Part shown: piece after piece, positions 36,222-49,370 of the stretch | How the letters are laid out: the number at the start of each line of letters is the position of its first letter | How positions within the stretch are numbered: position 1 is the stretch's first letter | The notes under the pieces: model-generated | The model's input: only the letters and a program-made list of their open reading frames with translations | What the model was told of the DNA's origin: nothing | Databases searched by the model: none | Program-made: the position numbers and the translations under genes | Assembly (NCBI RefSeq): GCF_018991925.1 | Contig: NW_024729477.1 | Span: 306,001-370,000, forward strand | DNA from: Homarus americanus | Taxonomy: Eukaryota > Arthropoda > Malacostraca > Decapoda > Nephropidae | Direction of reading: 5' to 3' | Length of the DNA: 64,000 bases

Positions 36222-36460
36222 CGTCCTTATAACGTACCCGTCCTTATAACGTACCCGTCCTTATAACGTAACCGTCCTTATAACGTACCCGACCTTATAA
36301 CGTAACCGTCCTTATAGCGTACCCGTCCTTATAACGTAACCGTCCTTATAACGTACCCGTCCATATAACGTAACCGTCCTTATAACGTACCCGTCCTTAT
36401 AACGTACCCGTCCTTATAACGTAACCGTCCTTATAACGTAACCGTCCTTATAACGTACCC
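36222..36460 (+). repeat. 17-bp minisatellite, 14 near-identical copies with C/A alternation
   Basis: Unit CGTCCTTATAACGTACC; 239 bases hold 14 units. The penultimate-triplet C/A variant mostly alternates, hinting at a 34-bp dimer amplification unit. Confidence 0.95.
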
Positions 36461-36877
36461 CACAAGCCACAATTTGGCAGACATTTGGGAGATAATTTTG
36501 TTACTATAGCTGTACCTGATTCTATATCCTCAGAACAACTGATGAACAAAAATACCGAGAACTTAGTGATAAGGACGTGTGTGTGTTTGTTGGGAGTCAC
36601 ACACACACACTTACCATGAATCACTGCTAAGCTTCTTGGTATCAGCTATAATATCTTGGTACAGCTAAAGGGCAGTGTGGGGGGTGGGAACCTGGAGTGT
36701 GCGGGCGTAAGTTGTTGAGGGCGGCTTTCACCGCCCTCAACTCCCCGCCCATTTATCTGCCACCACACAGGGACGGGCGGCCTACCATCCTCACGTCGAC
36801 ACCTTCACAAATTAGACTAAATATTTTAAGTTTCGAGCGCTTATATTTTCTACTGCGTTTGAGAGTGATGTGATGTA

Positions 36878-36878
<1 letters not shown>

Positions 36879-36932
<54 letters not shown>
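36879..36932 (+). repeat. (TG)n microsatellite
   Basis: About 26 units. Confidence 0.97.
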
Positions 36933-36933
<1 letters not shown>

Positions 36934-38306
36934 TGGTACTTAGTGACGAATGTGGGTAGAAGGTGTCAGTCGTCATCACAGGTGGACACTGCTGGGGTGA
37001 GGAGCCGGTCTTTCTCTACAGGTTGACTCTGGTAACATCTCCGCCCCATCTCTTATCACTTATAACCTCTGTTGTGTCGTTAGCTCAAAACAATGAAACT
37101 ATCAATAAATAAAATGGAAGGAGAGAGCAGAGTAGATGTGAGTGACCTGTCGTTGGTGAAGGTGTGTGTGGGCGTGTGAGAGCCGCCCGCTGAGCGATGA
37201 TGGGTGGTGTCATCAACTGGGCGTGTAGGTTTGCCCACCGCCCCCCTCACCCCACCAGCTGTTTGTCTCAAGATAATTAGTACATGACTCACTAACTTGA
37301 AGACGTATTTACAAGTTCTTTAGTTATGTGGGTTGACTAATTTTTTTTTTGATGGATGAGTTGACTGCAAACGTCATTCTTAAGGGACCTGTACTTGTTA
37401 CATTAAGAATAACAAATTACTAACATAATTACTCCCTTTACGGAAACGACACACGTAAAAATATGGTCTATTCAACTGTGTGTTTTCCCTGTGTTTTCTC
37501 AGGATAAGGGATCACCAATAACTAACTGGTATGTGTGTGTGTAATGCCGCGATAGTATTCCTGCAAAGCGATTCTGAAGCCGACGTCACGAGACTCTACG
37601 GTGTATTGATGATAACGATAATATTAAAGTTTATTAGCTAATACATCAATTTATAATAGTACACACAGAAAAAAAAAACATTGGGACTGGAATAAATTGT
37701 AATGGTAAGGTAAGACATGACGTCCTTGTGCTTCAGCTAGGTACAGAGGTCACACGTACCCAGCATTACAATGTCACACCACCAGCAGCTATAAGGTATT
37801 ACTATGCAGATAGCGTGTTGTACCACTCACTGTAAATCGAGGAGAACAAAGTACACTTCATTCTGTCTTAGTGTAACAATCAATGCACCATGAGAACTCC
37901 CCATCCTTCGTAGTTATATTACACTGAACTGAGGCTTCCTTCTTTATCCGGAGTGCATTGTGGACGGTAAAGATCGGAAGGAAGTTAACCCCCGTACCGA
38001 TAATAATAACAATACCTTCCAAGAAATATCTCCATGGTTGACATCATTACATCAAACTCATGTATGTTGTAATATACTATGGATTCGTATCACGCCCTCG
38101 TAGAAGTCACCAGTACTGTTGCCTTATGAGAATTCACGAAAGGGAATCAGTAGATAGCACGAGCGTTTGTTTATGTTTACAGTTAATGCTGAAAGAAGTA
38201 TTGTCATCTGCACTACACTCGTTAAACTAAGATATTTATTTTATACCTCAATTTTTTGTCTTAACCCCTTCACTACAGGGACGCTATTTTTAATATTTTT
38301 GGGGGC

Positions 38307-38332
38307 TAACCTAACCTAACCTAACCTAACCT
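38307..38332 (-). repeat. Interstitial telomere-type (TTAGG)n
   Basis: Five units. Confidence 0.85.
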
Positions 38333-39004
38333 CTTCAGCACAGAGGGGATCCTATACACAAGTGGTTAATAGGCTATCTCCTCTTACACGTTTTCGCTGC
38401 CCCTTTCCCTTCCACATCACTCATCTCTATTGTCCTTTCTCTATTTAACTTTCTATAACCTTTCTCTTACATCTATTCCGATATATTTGTTCTCTATATC
38501 ACGCCGTTGTTATTCTCGTGTCACTTCCATGTTTTTCTTTCCTCTACTCTTTTAAACATTTCCGTCACGTATCACCTTTATCCTTCCTGAGTCATTTTCT
38601 CTCTCAGTCTACCACACTACGTTGTGAGTCAGGGAATACCACCCCCCTCCCGTCCACCCTGAGGGGCGTCAACATGGCCATGTAAGGCTAATATTCAGCC
38701 GTCTACCTCGCCCTTCACACACGTCCATTTATCTCTGTATATACGTGAGTCTCTCTTTCACCTTGAGGGTTAACACTATAGAAATTCATGTCTTGTCAAC
38801 TGAACATAAACTAGTGAAGTAAAAGGTATAATCCACTGTCCGCTAATCTTGTGCAGGTGATTTCATCGGCCATGTTTTTCTACGGGTATGGGAGGGGCGT
38901 ACAGTACCGCTGCCTATATATAAATATAATCTTCTTTAAGTGGAGTCCAGGACGCCTTATGGTACAAGACTTTTTTTTTATTCTGCCTGGAACTGTTTGG
39001 TAGT

Positions 39005-39110
39005 GGATGTCCGTTTGTCTGTCATTCTGTCAGTCCCTAAAATAACTCAAGATCTGGTTTTCGGATTTGCACCAAAATTTCGGGGTGAAAGAAAACGAAG
39101 ACTTGAGACA
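39005..39110 (+). repeat. Second fragment of the TCTGT...AATAACTC dispersed repeat
   Basis: GTCTGTCATTCTGTCAG followed by AAAATAACTCAAGATC and TTTGCACCAAAATTTCGGGG. It resembles short repeats common in aquatic invertebrate genomes (from memory). Confidence 0.35.
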
Positions 39111-40298
39111 CTCTCCAGCGGTGACTACATTAATTTACAGTACCAGCGTCACTAGATTCGATGCATTATTTACTCTGCAATGCTTACGGTTCGTTGGCAG
39201 GGTTTGCATCTGCTTGGATAATGTTTTAATTAATCTATAACATCTTCCTATTTATCTACATAACAAATCTTTATTTATTCTTCATATATATAGCTTCAGG
39301 AAATTCTTGCCTCCCCCACTACCTGTGCTCGTGATGGCCTCCGTCCTCACCTCCACAAATCAGATGTTTTAGAGAGACAGGCTGCCCCTCCCTCTACCCA
39401 CCAGTTGTTACCTGCTCCAACATCCTCACACAGTCGGACCTGCAAGTTTTACCCTAACCGAGAATATCTAAGAGTTCGTCCAAATGTCTCTCTTATGCTG
39501 ATACAAACCCGGTAGCCAGAATGACATCCAAGTTGCATTGAAACTATTACAGAAAGTATTTGTGTTAACTTTAAGAAATGAAAATGTTGTGTAAATCTGA
39601 AACTCCAACTTTTAATGTCTAGACTCTAGAAGGTCATATGGTCGGGAATCTCGACATTCTTGAGGAGTTAATAGCTCTTCGTGTCCGTGTGTGTGTGGGG
39701 GGGTGGGGGGTATCCTCCTGTATTGCCTCTGAAAGATAAACTTATTTTGGGTATGTGATGGCGACTGCAAGTGGGTGATTAGACGGACTTAAGTGTTGTT
39801 AGTAGAGGTAATTAGTGAAGCCTTAGTCATTAGTAGAGAAAGTTCTGGAAGTTAATGAGGTTTGATTAATTAGTAGAAGCTATGGGGCTGAGGTAGTTAG
39901 TGGATGTAGAAAATGTAGACAGTTGTGAGACAGTTATTAAAGGTAGATTATGCAGGTAGGCGTAATTACCAAGCCATGACGCTCAGGTAACTCAGGTAAT
40001 AAACGGTGTGGAGGAAAGTAATTAACTTCAATAGCTTGCTAGTTAATAATGTTACTCTTTTAACAAATTATATCACCATTTCTTGATATAATTATATAAA
40101 ACAAACACGAATGACTGTAAATAATCCTAGGAAAACATATCGATGGAACATTAGCCAAAGGTATATGATTTCTGGATGCGTCAGGTAGCACTATGAATGT
40201 TTCTCTTGATTGACTCATATGCTGTCTCGTGGTGAGTTATGCTATGACAGTCCTAATAATATCTCGCATTCTTTTAGTTATAATTTTCCTCTCATATT

Positions 40299-40301
<3 letters not shown>

Positions 40302-40361
<60 letters not shown>
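40302..40361 (+). repeat. (CA)n microsatellite
   Basis: About 30 units. Confidence 0.97.
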
Positions 40362-40363
<2 letters not shown>

Positions 40364-42359
40364 ACAATATGACTTCTGAAGAAAAATTATTCGTTATATC
40401 ATTCACTTTATCTTAATGAGAGTAAATGTTCCTTATCAGTAAAACAATATTGAATTTTTCTACTTGTAAAAAATGAAATTGAAGAAATTAATGATAATTA
40501 ATATTTTGTCTGATGACCAAAACGCAAATATTAGAAACGTGAAAATTGATCTCTCTTATACATCTACGTAAAATTAATGATGTTAAATTTATTCTATTAT
40601 CATAACACGACTAAATTTATCCCGGAGAGTAACGTTGGGTTGTGTTTGTTAAATATCTCTATTGTTCGTGATCTATATCCTGTTATACTCTCCTGTGTCG
40701 TGTGTGAAATAGATTGTCGATGCCCTCTTTTGGTTCGCCTGTGTTTGGTGGGTTGAGTCCGGCTATGCAGTTATCTCCCGAGCTCCTTGTTTTGGTGGTG
40801 ATGATAGTGATGATGGGAGAGGTCGTGGCAAGGAGGACGCGGGTGGGAGATGGTGGTGATAGAGACAGCTTCCAGTAAACAGTGATGGTGCTAGGTGTAT
40901 ATTGTGCTTATGCTGTAGGTTGACATATATATAGTGGTGGTGGTGATAATGGCAGTGTGTGTGTGGGGGAGGGAGGGAGGGAGGGGGGTGTCTGTGTGGT
41001 AAGAGTTATATAATAGTTGTAGTGGTGTTGTAGTTGTATTTGGGGAGGTTATTAGGGGTTAAAGTTGTAATGGTAAAGAGATGGTGGTGATAGATGTGAT
41101 AGTTGTAGCTTGTCAGTGTTATAGAATAATATTGGTGAAGTGGGAGGTAGCAATGGTAGTACTGGTGGTGCTTGTGGTAATTAGGAAAGGGGTCAAAATA
41201 TTGGTCGAGGTAGTAGTCGTAGTTTGTAGTAGTAGTCATAGTAGTAGTAGTAGAAAAAAGTAGTAGTAGATAGTAGTGGTGGTAATACTTTCCTTCTATC
41301 GCCTCTCAGTGTCACAAGCTTATACACTAACTTTGGGTGTGTGTGTGTGGGGCTCAGAACATAGGATTAAGGTGAGTGAGGTCTCAGTAGTCACTTGTAT
41401 AGCAGAGGTGTAGTAAACTAAATGTATCCAGGAGGTAGATTACGTGGACAATGAAGGCTATAGCTAGTGTCGTTGACCACCTGAGTATTCTAAACCCTCT
41501 GAGACCCTATACTTAACCATAACAACTTGGGGACCAGATTGAATATATCAGAAAATTAATAAGAACTAGAGCTTTTGTTTACAGTGTTTATGTAGGTAGA
41601 GGGAATTCCTATGGTCGTAATAAGATGGAAGGAAGGAGAAGGGATTCATATAGAGGGAGGTAGTGGATAGCGGATGTATATGCCAGGCTCCTTGGCATTA
41701 AAATTTTATTATCACGAGCTGAGACGTAAATCTACACTACACGACCTACTGAATCTCGGACCCTACCGTGTTTATTTTTTTATCTAAGTGACAGGAATCT
41801 TCTTAGACTCTTTTTTTTATTGGGGGGAGGGGCAAGGGATTAAACCACTCCTACGCATAGTCTCGCCGCCATACACCCATTCAAACACATAGTTCAAGGA
41901 GGTAAAATAACGTAACACAACAACAACAACATGAGGAATAGGTCTTAGGCAATTATTCTAACTTACCTTTCCTTTGTATGATTCTTCCTTCTTCTCCTCC
42001 TCCTCCTCCTTCTCCCCTTATTCTTCCTCCTTCTCCTCCCCTTATTCTTCCTCTTTCTTCTCCCTCTTATTCTTCCTCCTCCCCCTTATTCTTCCTCTTC
42101 CTCCTTCTCTTCTTCTTCCTCCTCTCTTCTTCCTCCTCCCCTCCGTTTTTAACAGGTGCGAGTTGAACGAGGGCAGAATAGTGTCAAACCCATTAGTTAA
42201 TTTTCCCTCACGGAGTATTTACCTGTATGCGTTATAGCTAAATGAAAATACATAATAATTTTCATTGTAATATTTTTAACTTTTTGTGTAGAAATATATT
42301 ATGTAAAAGTAAATTAGCAGAAGGTTATCTCTAAATAATTTCTTTATGTCAATAATTCT

Positions 42360-42455
42360 TCACCCTTTGAATACTATGACCTAACCCTTTGATTATTATG
42401 AGTTAACCCTTTGATTATTATGAGTTAACCCCTTCAGTTATCCAAAGGGTTAATG
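42360..42455 (+). repeat. 22-bp AACCCTTTGATTATTATGAG repeat, 3-4 copies
   Basis: Tandem copies ending with the inverted CCAAAGGGTTAA; related in core sequence to 35778-35955. Confidence 0.75.
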
Positions 42456-43274
42456 CAGTGGAGAGAAAGAGAAAGGTGAAGACTATTGTGACAGCCAACA
42501 TACATTCACCTCATTCTTTGTTGATATAGATGTATCTCATTACAGGTGTAAGTGACTTATTTGTCCAGGTAAACTGTTGCATAGTTTTGTTGTTATCTTA
42601 GGACATTGGCATAAATCCGGGTCACGACGTTGTTCTTATCCCATGACTGAATGTTTCTCCGACAACTCTTGGAATATCTGACAGCTATTTAGATTGTGTT
42701 TTTTTTTCTATCTAGTAGTAAACATCTGATGTGGTTGTTTTGTTTGTGATTATGAGAATTGTTTGGGGGCAGCAGTAAAGCGGAAAAGACTTGTTTGTAG
42801 TTTTTCTCTGGTGTTTGTAGCAAGATGGTCAACAGTCGGAAGAAAATCACATTCCTTCGCTTGTTACAAAACTCTGGTCACACAGACAGGGATATAGTGA
42901 CCAGACAGAAATACAAACATGGTGACCACTCAGACAAATAAACATAGTGACCACACAGATACTCACACACACACACACACAAACACAAATGGTGACCATA
43001 CACACACACACAAATATGGTGACCGTCCACACAAACACCTTGATCGTAGTCTGGATGTAAAGGCTCCAGTCTTCAACTCTCAAAAGAACAATCTCAAAAC
43101 GTATTTGTGACCATCTCCTCCTCCCCTGACCCCACAAGGTAACCTGATCCTACTCATTCCTACGACCTACTGGTGTGTGGTGCTACCGTCCGAACCTGCC
43201 GGAGGACTGATGGTCATATAAACAAACTTTACTTCCCTAGACTCGACACGTATTCAGACGAGACCTGGTGATTC

Positions 43275-43309
<35 letters not shown>

Positions 43310-43769
43310 AATTTACGGACGTAGGTGTACAGAGTGTCCTTAGGCAATCCTTAACGCAAAATGAAGGTAAAAGACTTTATTGATTATAAGGATTGATTAC
43401 GTACCGATTAATTCTGAAATATATTTACCATTACCTGTACTTGATGCAATATATTACTGTAAATGTCCACTTCTTTGCTTATTTACAACTCATATTATAC
43501 TATGGGCGTGTATATCCCATCTTAAGCCGCAAGTATATCCAATTACAATGGTGTTTTTACGATCCCCGCCCATTCCTCATTCGCCCACGCCCACATCTGG
43601 TGATCTCTAGAACCCCCGCCACCCACACGTGCCCGCCCACATAGGTCAGTTCCTTAGTTACGTGTGTATGTAAAGCCTCACCCATAACTCAGTCCTGCCC
43701 ACAGATAAAGCTCAACCTAACCCATGGTGCCGCCCATATGTAAAGCCCCGCCCATCTACACGTAAAGTC

Positions 43770-44292
43770 CCCGCCCATAACGCAGTCCCACCCATAAATA
43801 AAGCCACGCCCATTACATAGTCCCACCCATAAATAAAGCCACGCCCATAACACAGTCCCACCCATCAATAAAGCCACGCCCATAACACAGTCCCACCCAT
43901 AAATAAAGCCACGCCCATTACATAGTCCCACCCATAAATAAAGCCACGCCCATTACATAGTCCCACCCACAAATAAAGCCACGCCCATAACACAGTCCCA
44001 CCCATAAATAAAGCCACGCCCATTACACAGTCCCACCCATAAATAAAGCCACGCCCATAACACAGTCCCACCCATAAATAAAGCCACGCCCATTACATAG
44101 TCCCACCCATAAATAAAGCCACGCCCATTACATAGTTCCACCCATAAATAAAACCACGCCCATTACATAGTCCCACCCATAAATAAAGCCACGCCCATTA
44201 CATAGTCCCACCCACAAATAAAGCCACGCCCATAACACAGTTCCACCCATAAATAAAGCCACGCCCATAACACAGTCCCACCCATAAATAAA
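43770..44292 (+). repeat. 36-bp minisatellite, about 14 copies
   Basis: Unit CCCATAAATAAAGCCACGCC plus CATTACATAGTCCCAC, with ATAG/ACAG and CATAA/CATTA variants mixed. On the minus strand the units keep frames open (12-residue repeats), but nothing else supports coding. Confidence 0.95.
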
Positions 44293-44414
44293 AGTCATAC
44301 ATCACGCCCATACCACATCACCCACCATAATTTTACCCACACTTTAACATCTGTTATACACGAACCATAATATTATTGACATGGGAAGAATCAGTGTCAG
44401 TATCCCCGTTGAAA

Positions 44415-44641
44415 CTAACCTAACCTAACCTAACCTAACCTAACCTAACCTAACCTAACGTGACTTAAGCAATCTAACCTAACCTGATCTAACGTGACTG
44501 AATCCAAACTAAACTGACCTAATCTAACGTAACTTCATATAACCTGACTTAATCTGACAATCTAATCTAACCTGCAATCTAATTTATTCTGATCTAAACT
44601 GACCTAATCTAACTCAATCTAATCTAACCTAACCTAATCCA
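44415..44641 (-). repeat. CCTAA array with a long degenerate tail
   Basis: Nine perfect units to 44460, then about 180 bases of decayed CTAATCTAACCTGA-type sequence. Confidence 0.88.
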
Positions 44642-44698
44642 ACCAATGCGAACCCGGACCATAAGGGAATCTGGACGTTAATGAACAGGAATTGCTGG

Positions 44699-44840
<142 letters not shown>

Positions 44841-46055
44841 CATCAGTTGCATTTTGTCCGATGGAAAATTATCCTGAGGAGTTTCGTCAGGTGGAATAAT
44901 CATGTGTTATTTTTGTCGGGTAATAATTGTTCGGAAGACTAAGTGGATTACTCTCAAGCCTTCGATAATGGGTTCCTCAAATGGGTATAGGGAGAGAGGG
45001 CCATTGAGAGCATGCGTGATGGCGTATGTAAATGAGGTGCTACCGTAAATGGTGTTTTGTTCCTGCAATATACACCACAGACCCTACCATTAGCACGTGT
45101 CGGGACAACCCATTACTTACGCCGCTACAATTACCCCTATTTGTCAAATTACCTATTAGCCAACACCCCCTCTGGGACACATACATTTTCTTTTTAAGGG
45201 TAAACTGAAGGATATGTTGCCCTTGGCTATTAGTGTGTGTGTGTGTGTGTGTGTGTTGTAACCTAGCAACAAACTATATATGTATTGTATCTTAGCAACA
45301 CACGATAGCTATAAACTAATAACTGCATGAAACACATTAACACATAGCAACACTCTTTAGATATAACCAACACATTAAAAGCCTTATAACACAGCAACAC
45401 TCACACGTATCTACAGATCCACCAATAACAAACGTCAGTCTAAAGTCTAAACGAATCATAATTTAGCTTCACGAACACACACAAGACACAACCATAACTC
45501 AAGCCACGCCATTCGAGGGTACACAGGCGTGGGTGTTGAAATAAAGAGTTCAGGGCAGGAGAGTGTCTAAGACGGTGTAAATCAGAGAGGGGATACTGCC
45601 ATATTGCCCAGCCTCGACCCCACGTTAAGTACACCCTGAGTTTTATAGCCGAGACTGCCCCCCCCCCCTCTTCCCCCTCTCCTCCTCCTCCTGATGTTAG
45701 TCGGGAGGTGAGGGTGAAGGAGGACATCCAGAGAGGTAGAGAAGGAAGGGAGAGGAAGAGGAATAAGAGAAAGAAGAAAATGTCCAGGGTTCGAATATTA
45801 TACAAAGCGTGTTCGTGTGGGGGAAAGTTAAAGAGTTATTTAGACAGTGAGAAAGAAGATGAAAGTACTTATAGAGTAAAGGTAAATTAGTAAAAGATGC
45901 TACTGTAGTATTTGTTGTTTGTCATCATTATCTATGTAGCATTATCATCTGTTGCTGCTCCTGTTGCTATATCTATAACTATTTCATCTATAGCCTATTA
46001 ACAGTTAAACCTCGTCAATCTGTTAGGAACGGTTATAGCTTCTTCCGTTTTTTCT

Positions 46056-46098
<43 letters not shown>

Positions 46099-46562
46099 GG
46101 GAGCAGCGGGAATGATGAAAAGAACTTAAGATCGTATTTTTCGGTGACGTTTGATGGAGTCTCCAGTAGGGAAGAATAGGTAGGTCAGGGGGAGGGAGGG
46201 GAAGGGAAGGGGGTGGCGTAAGGGGTAGGGGTAGGAAAGGGGTGGGAAATGGGTTACTCTCAATCCTTGTTATTTTTTGGTGTTGTTGTCCTGTTGTTAA
46301 ATGATGCGGGATACTGAAGTGTTGTGTTAATGAAGGAGGGAGGGAGAAGGTGGAAAGTGGGTGGGGAGGAGGGGAGAGGGAAAAAAGAGGGGGGGGGAGG
46401 GTGGAAAAGAGGTGGGGAGAGTGGGAGAGGAGGGTGGGGGAGAGTGGGTGGGGGAGAGTGGTGGAAAGGGTGGAGAGGGTGGGGGGGAGAGTGGGAGGGT
46501 GGAAAAGATGATGGAAGGAGGGAGGAGATGATGAGAGGGTGAGGGAGAGAATGGAAAGAAGG

Positions 46563-46567
<5 letters not shown>

Positions 46568-46604
<37 letters not shown>
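46568..46604 (+). repeat. (GA)n microsatellite inside a purine block
   Basis: About 18 units. Confidence 0.95.
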
Positions 46605-46606
<2 letters not shown>

Positions 46607-46837
46607 TCGTAGGGAGAAGGTAGTTAGTGTGGGAGAAGAAAGTCTCTCTCTCCATCTCTCTGACAGTAGATGGAAGATGGAGGAAGAGGAGGACGAAGGG
46701 GGAAGGGGAAAGGAAATTATATGGTAGGAAGGAGAAAAGGAAGTGAGAGAAAGATAAGGAAAGGAAAAAAAATCCTAGATAGATGAACTTACAGACAAAT
46801 ATACACAGAGCAGGAAGATTCACCACCGCTTGCACCA

Positions 46838-47290
46838 TAACACAACACGTAACATCATAACACAATACGTAACACCATAACACAACACGTAACACCATAA
46901 CACAACACGTAACACCATAACACAACACGTAACACCATAACACAACACGTAACACCATAACACAACACGTAACATCATAACACAACACGTAACACCATAA
47001 CACAATACGTAACATCATAACACAACACGTAACACCATAACACAACACGTAACACCATAACACAACACGTAACACCATAACACAACACGTAACATCATAA
47101 CACAACACGTAACATCATAACACAATACGTAACATCATAACACTACACGTAACACCATAACACAACACGTAACACCATAACACAACACGTAACACCATAA
47201 CACAACACGTAACACCATAACACAACACGTAACATCATAACACAACACGTAACACAACACGTAACACACAACACGTAACACAACACAACA
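46838..47290 (+). repeat. 20-bp minisatellite, about 20 copies
   Basis: Unit CACAACACGTAACACCATAA with C/T variants at two positions; it degrades into CACAACACGTAA after 47250. It supplies the first half of a 282-codon minus-strand open frame, which is therefore not a gene. Confidence 0.95.
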
Positions 47291-47620
47291 CTGTAACACA
47301 CAACACTCTCACCTCCTCCTCCCCCCTCTCTACTTCACGCTGCTCCTCTGCCTCTCCTCACTCTTAAACCGTCATATGATTGGTATGCAGATCAGAGACA
47401 ATCCATCGTCATCTCCCCATCAGAATATGCTGCTACCCTCCCACCCCCTCCCTTGTGATCCACGAGTCACCCTGCACCTCCCGATCAGATCACCATAGGG
47501 AGAAATTTATACCATCGGTGGTTAATCTGATGGGTGATAAATAGTCAATATCTTTTTTTTTTTTTTTTTTTTATTTAATCAAAAGTTCAATGGCAGTGGA
47601 TATGTGGAGACAGAGGGAGT

Positions 47621-47668
<48 letters not shown>
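47621..47668 (+). repeat. (TG)n microsatellite
   Basis: About 23 units. Confidence 0.96.
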
Positions 47669-47675
<7 letters not shown>

Positions 47676-47959
47676 AATTTTGCTGAATTTCTTGTCTTGT
47701 CTCTTTGCAAATCAAACTCAATCACATGAATCTAGTCTTATAGTTTGTGGGGAAAATTGAAAGGAGAGTTAGTGGTTTTGGTCGGGGCCGGGGCGGGGCA
47801 GGGGATGGGGTGGGGTGGTGTGGGGTAAGGGGTGTGCGGGTCAGGCAGGAGTCAAGGTGTACCTATAGTAAGTGTTAATCCCGGGAGACCCGCCAGGAGG
47901 CCCACGCCCTCACGCAGGTAGCCATACAAACCACACCACGGGGTTCCTGAAGGTGTCTC

Positions 47960-48150
47960 GCCACCCCTACCCGTCACCCCACCCCAACACCCCACCTACC
48001 CGACCCAACCCCACCCCACCCCACCAGACCCCTACCCGACTCCCACCCCACCCCCCACACCCCACCCACCCTACCCGACACCCCTTCCGACCCCACCCCA
48101 CCCAACCCCATATACCCTACCCGACCCACCCCACCCACCCTACTCCCCGA
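47960..48150 (+). repeat. C-rich CCCACCCGACCCCACC degenerate repeat
   Basis: Pentamer/hexamer-like CCCAC and CCCGAC units; G-quadruplex/i-motif prone. Confidence 0.8.
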
Positions 48151-49221
48151 CACTACTGCTGTTTTATAATCGATGGCTAACAATACTTTGTTCTGTAATT
48201 CTGTAATTCTTCACGGATAGACGATACAGTAGTTAGTGGGGACATTACACTTTGAACAGTCGTTACACAGACAACAATGGAGGAATGACGTCAAATACCC
48301 GGCGATTTTACTTAATATATAACCAATTATTTTTTATCATGTGTATTTTTTTTCCACTGTCGATATTGTCAGATTGGTAAATACACTGAAAATCCATTGA
48401 GATGTGTTTTTATGTGTGATTCATACCGAGTAATGTGTTAAACAGGTGTGTGTGTGTAGATACCTGAAGACTTGATGTATTCCCGTGGCCCTGGCAGGAG
48501 TGTAGGGGCTAGACTAATCAGTGGAGACGGGAGGTGAAACTGAAGAAGTACCACAGCGGGAAATACAATAGTTTCAACACCTGTCAACAAATAAGTCATG
48601 ATAATCGAGTCGGTCGGAGTAGTCGCCCAAAATAACGTTTATTTTCAACTTGGGGAAAATTCCTGATATAAATAATGAAGTGTTAGTTTAATATCGATAA
48701 GGACGGCGCTGGGAGCCAAGAGAGGTGAGACTGGGACGAGCCTGAAGGATAAATGATTGGTTATGTTTATGGGAGGCGCAACATGTGGTCACTTTATACA
48801 CTGTGATTTACACTCGAGTGGGACAGAAGATAGTTAGTTGTGGCTAATTGGATAGTTTGTGTGGTTATGATTCCTTGTACCTCTCGGATATAGATGTGTT
48901 TTGATCTTGTTTGTGTCGAGCATTTTGGCCACATTAAAACAGTGTAAAAAAGAATGGTTAAAAATAGATGTTTCGGCTCCTCAACTTTAAATTAAAGCTC
49001 ATGTGAGGGTCCAGCTGGGGTTGTTTGTGTGTTTAAATCTGTGTGATAAGGTTTAGGAAATACGTGTTGTTGTGGTTTGGATATATTTGATAACAAGAAC
49101 ACTGAGTCTAATCACTTATGTGCATCGATATGACGTCCTGAATGTCGCCATTATACCGGGGATACATTGAGTGTATATAACAGAACAAATTGCTACATCA
49201 TTTAAACAAGAACCACATTAT

Positions 49222-49281
49222 AGTTCAGAACAGCAGGTAATGACGTGGCCTATAGTTCAGAACAGCAGGTAATGACGTGGC
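49222..49281 (+). repeat. Direct duplication, about 32 bp, 2 copies
   Basis: TATAGTTCAGAACAGCAGGT and the following AATGACGTGGCC occur twice in tandem, apparently identical, so the duplication is recent. Confidence 0.9.
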
Positions 49282-49296
49282 CACAGTTATCCCAGG

Positions 49297-49370
49297 CTTC
49301 GTGGTTAAGTGGCCACAGTCTGAGGTTTTTACCGCCTCATGGCCACCCACCACACTGGGTCAAGGTCTCT
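49297..49370 (+). mobile_element. Possible tRNA-like SINE head
   Basis: CTTCGTGGTTAAGTGGCCAC resembles an A-box region and TGGGTCAAGGTC a weak B-box 50 bases later. Weak evidence. Confidence 0.2.

Noticed and set aside
43730..44292. Regular repeats considered as a CRISPR-like array
   Set aside because: Units are contiguous with no unique spacers, and the genome is eukaryotic; it is a minisatellite.
46260..47108. 282-codon minus-strand open frame, the longest in the window
   Set aside because: Made of a 20-bp array (residues repeat every 20) joined to a purine/pyrimidine tract; no protein-like region.
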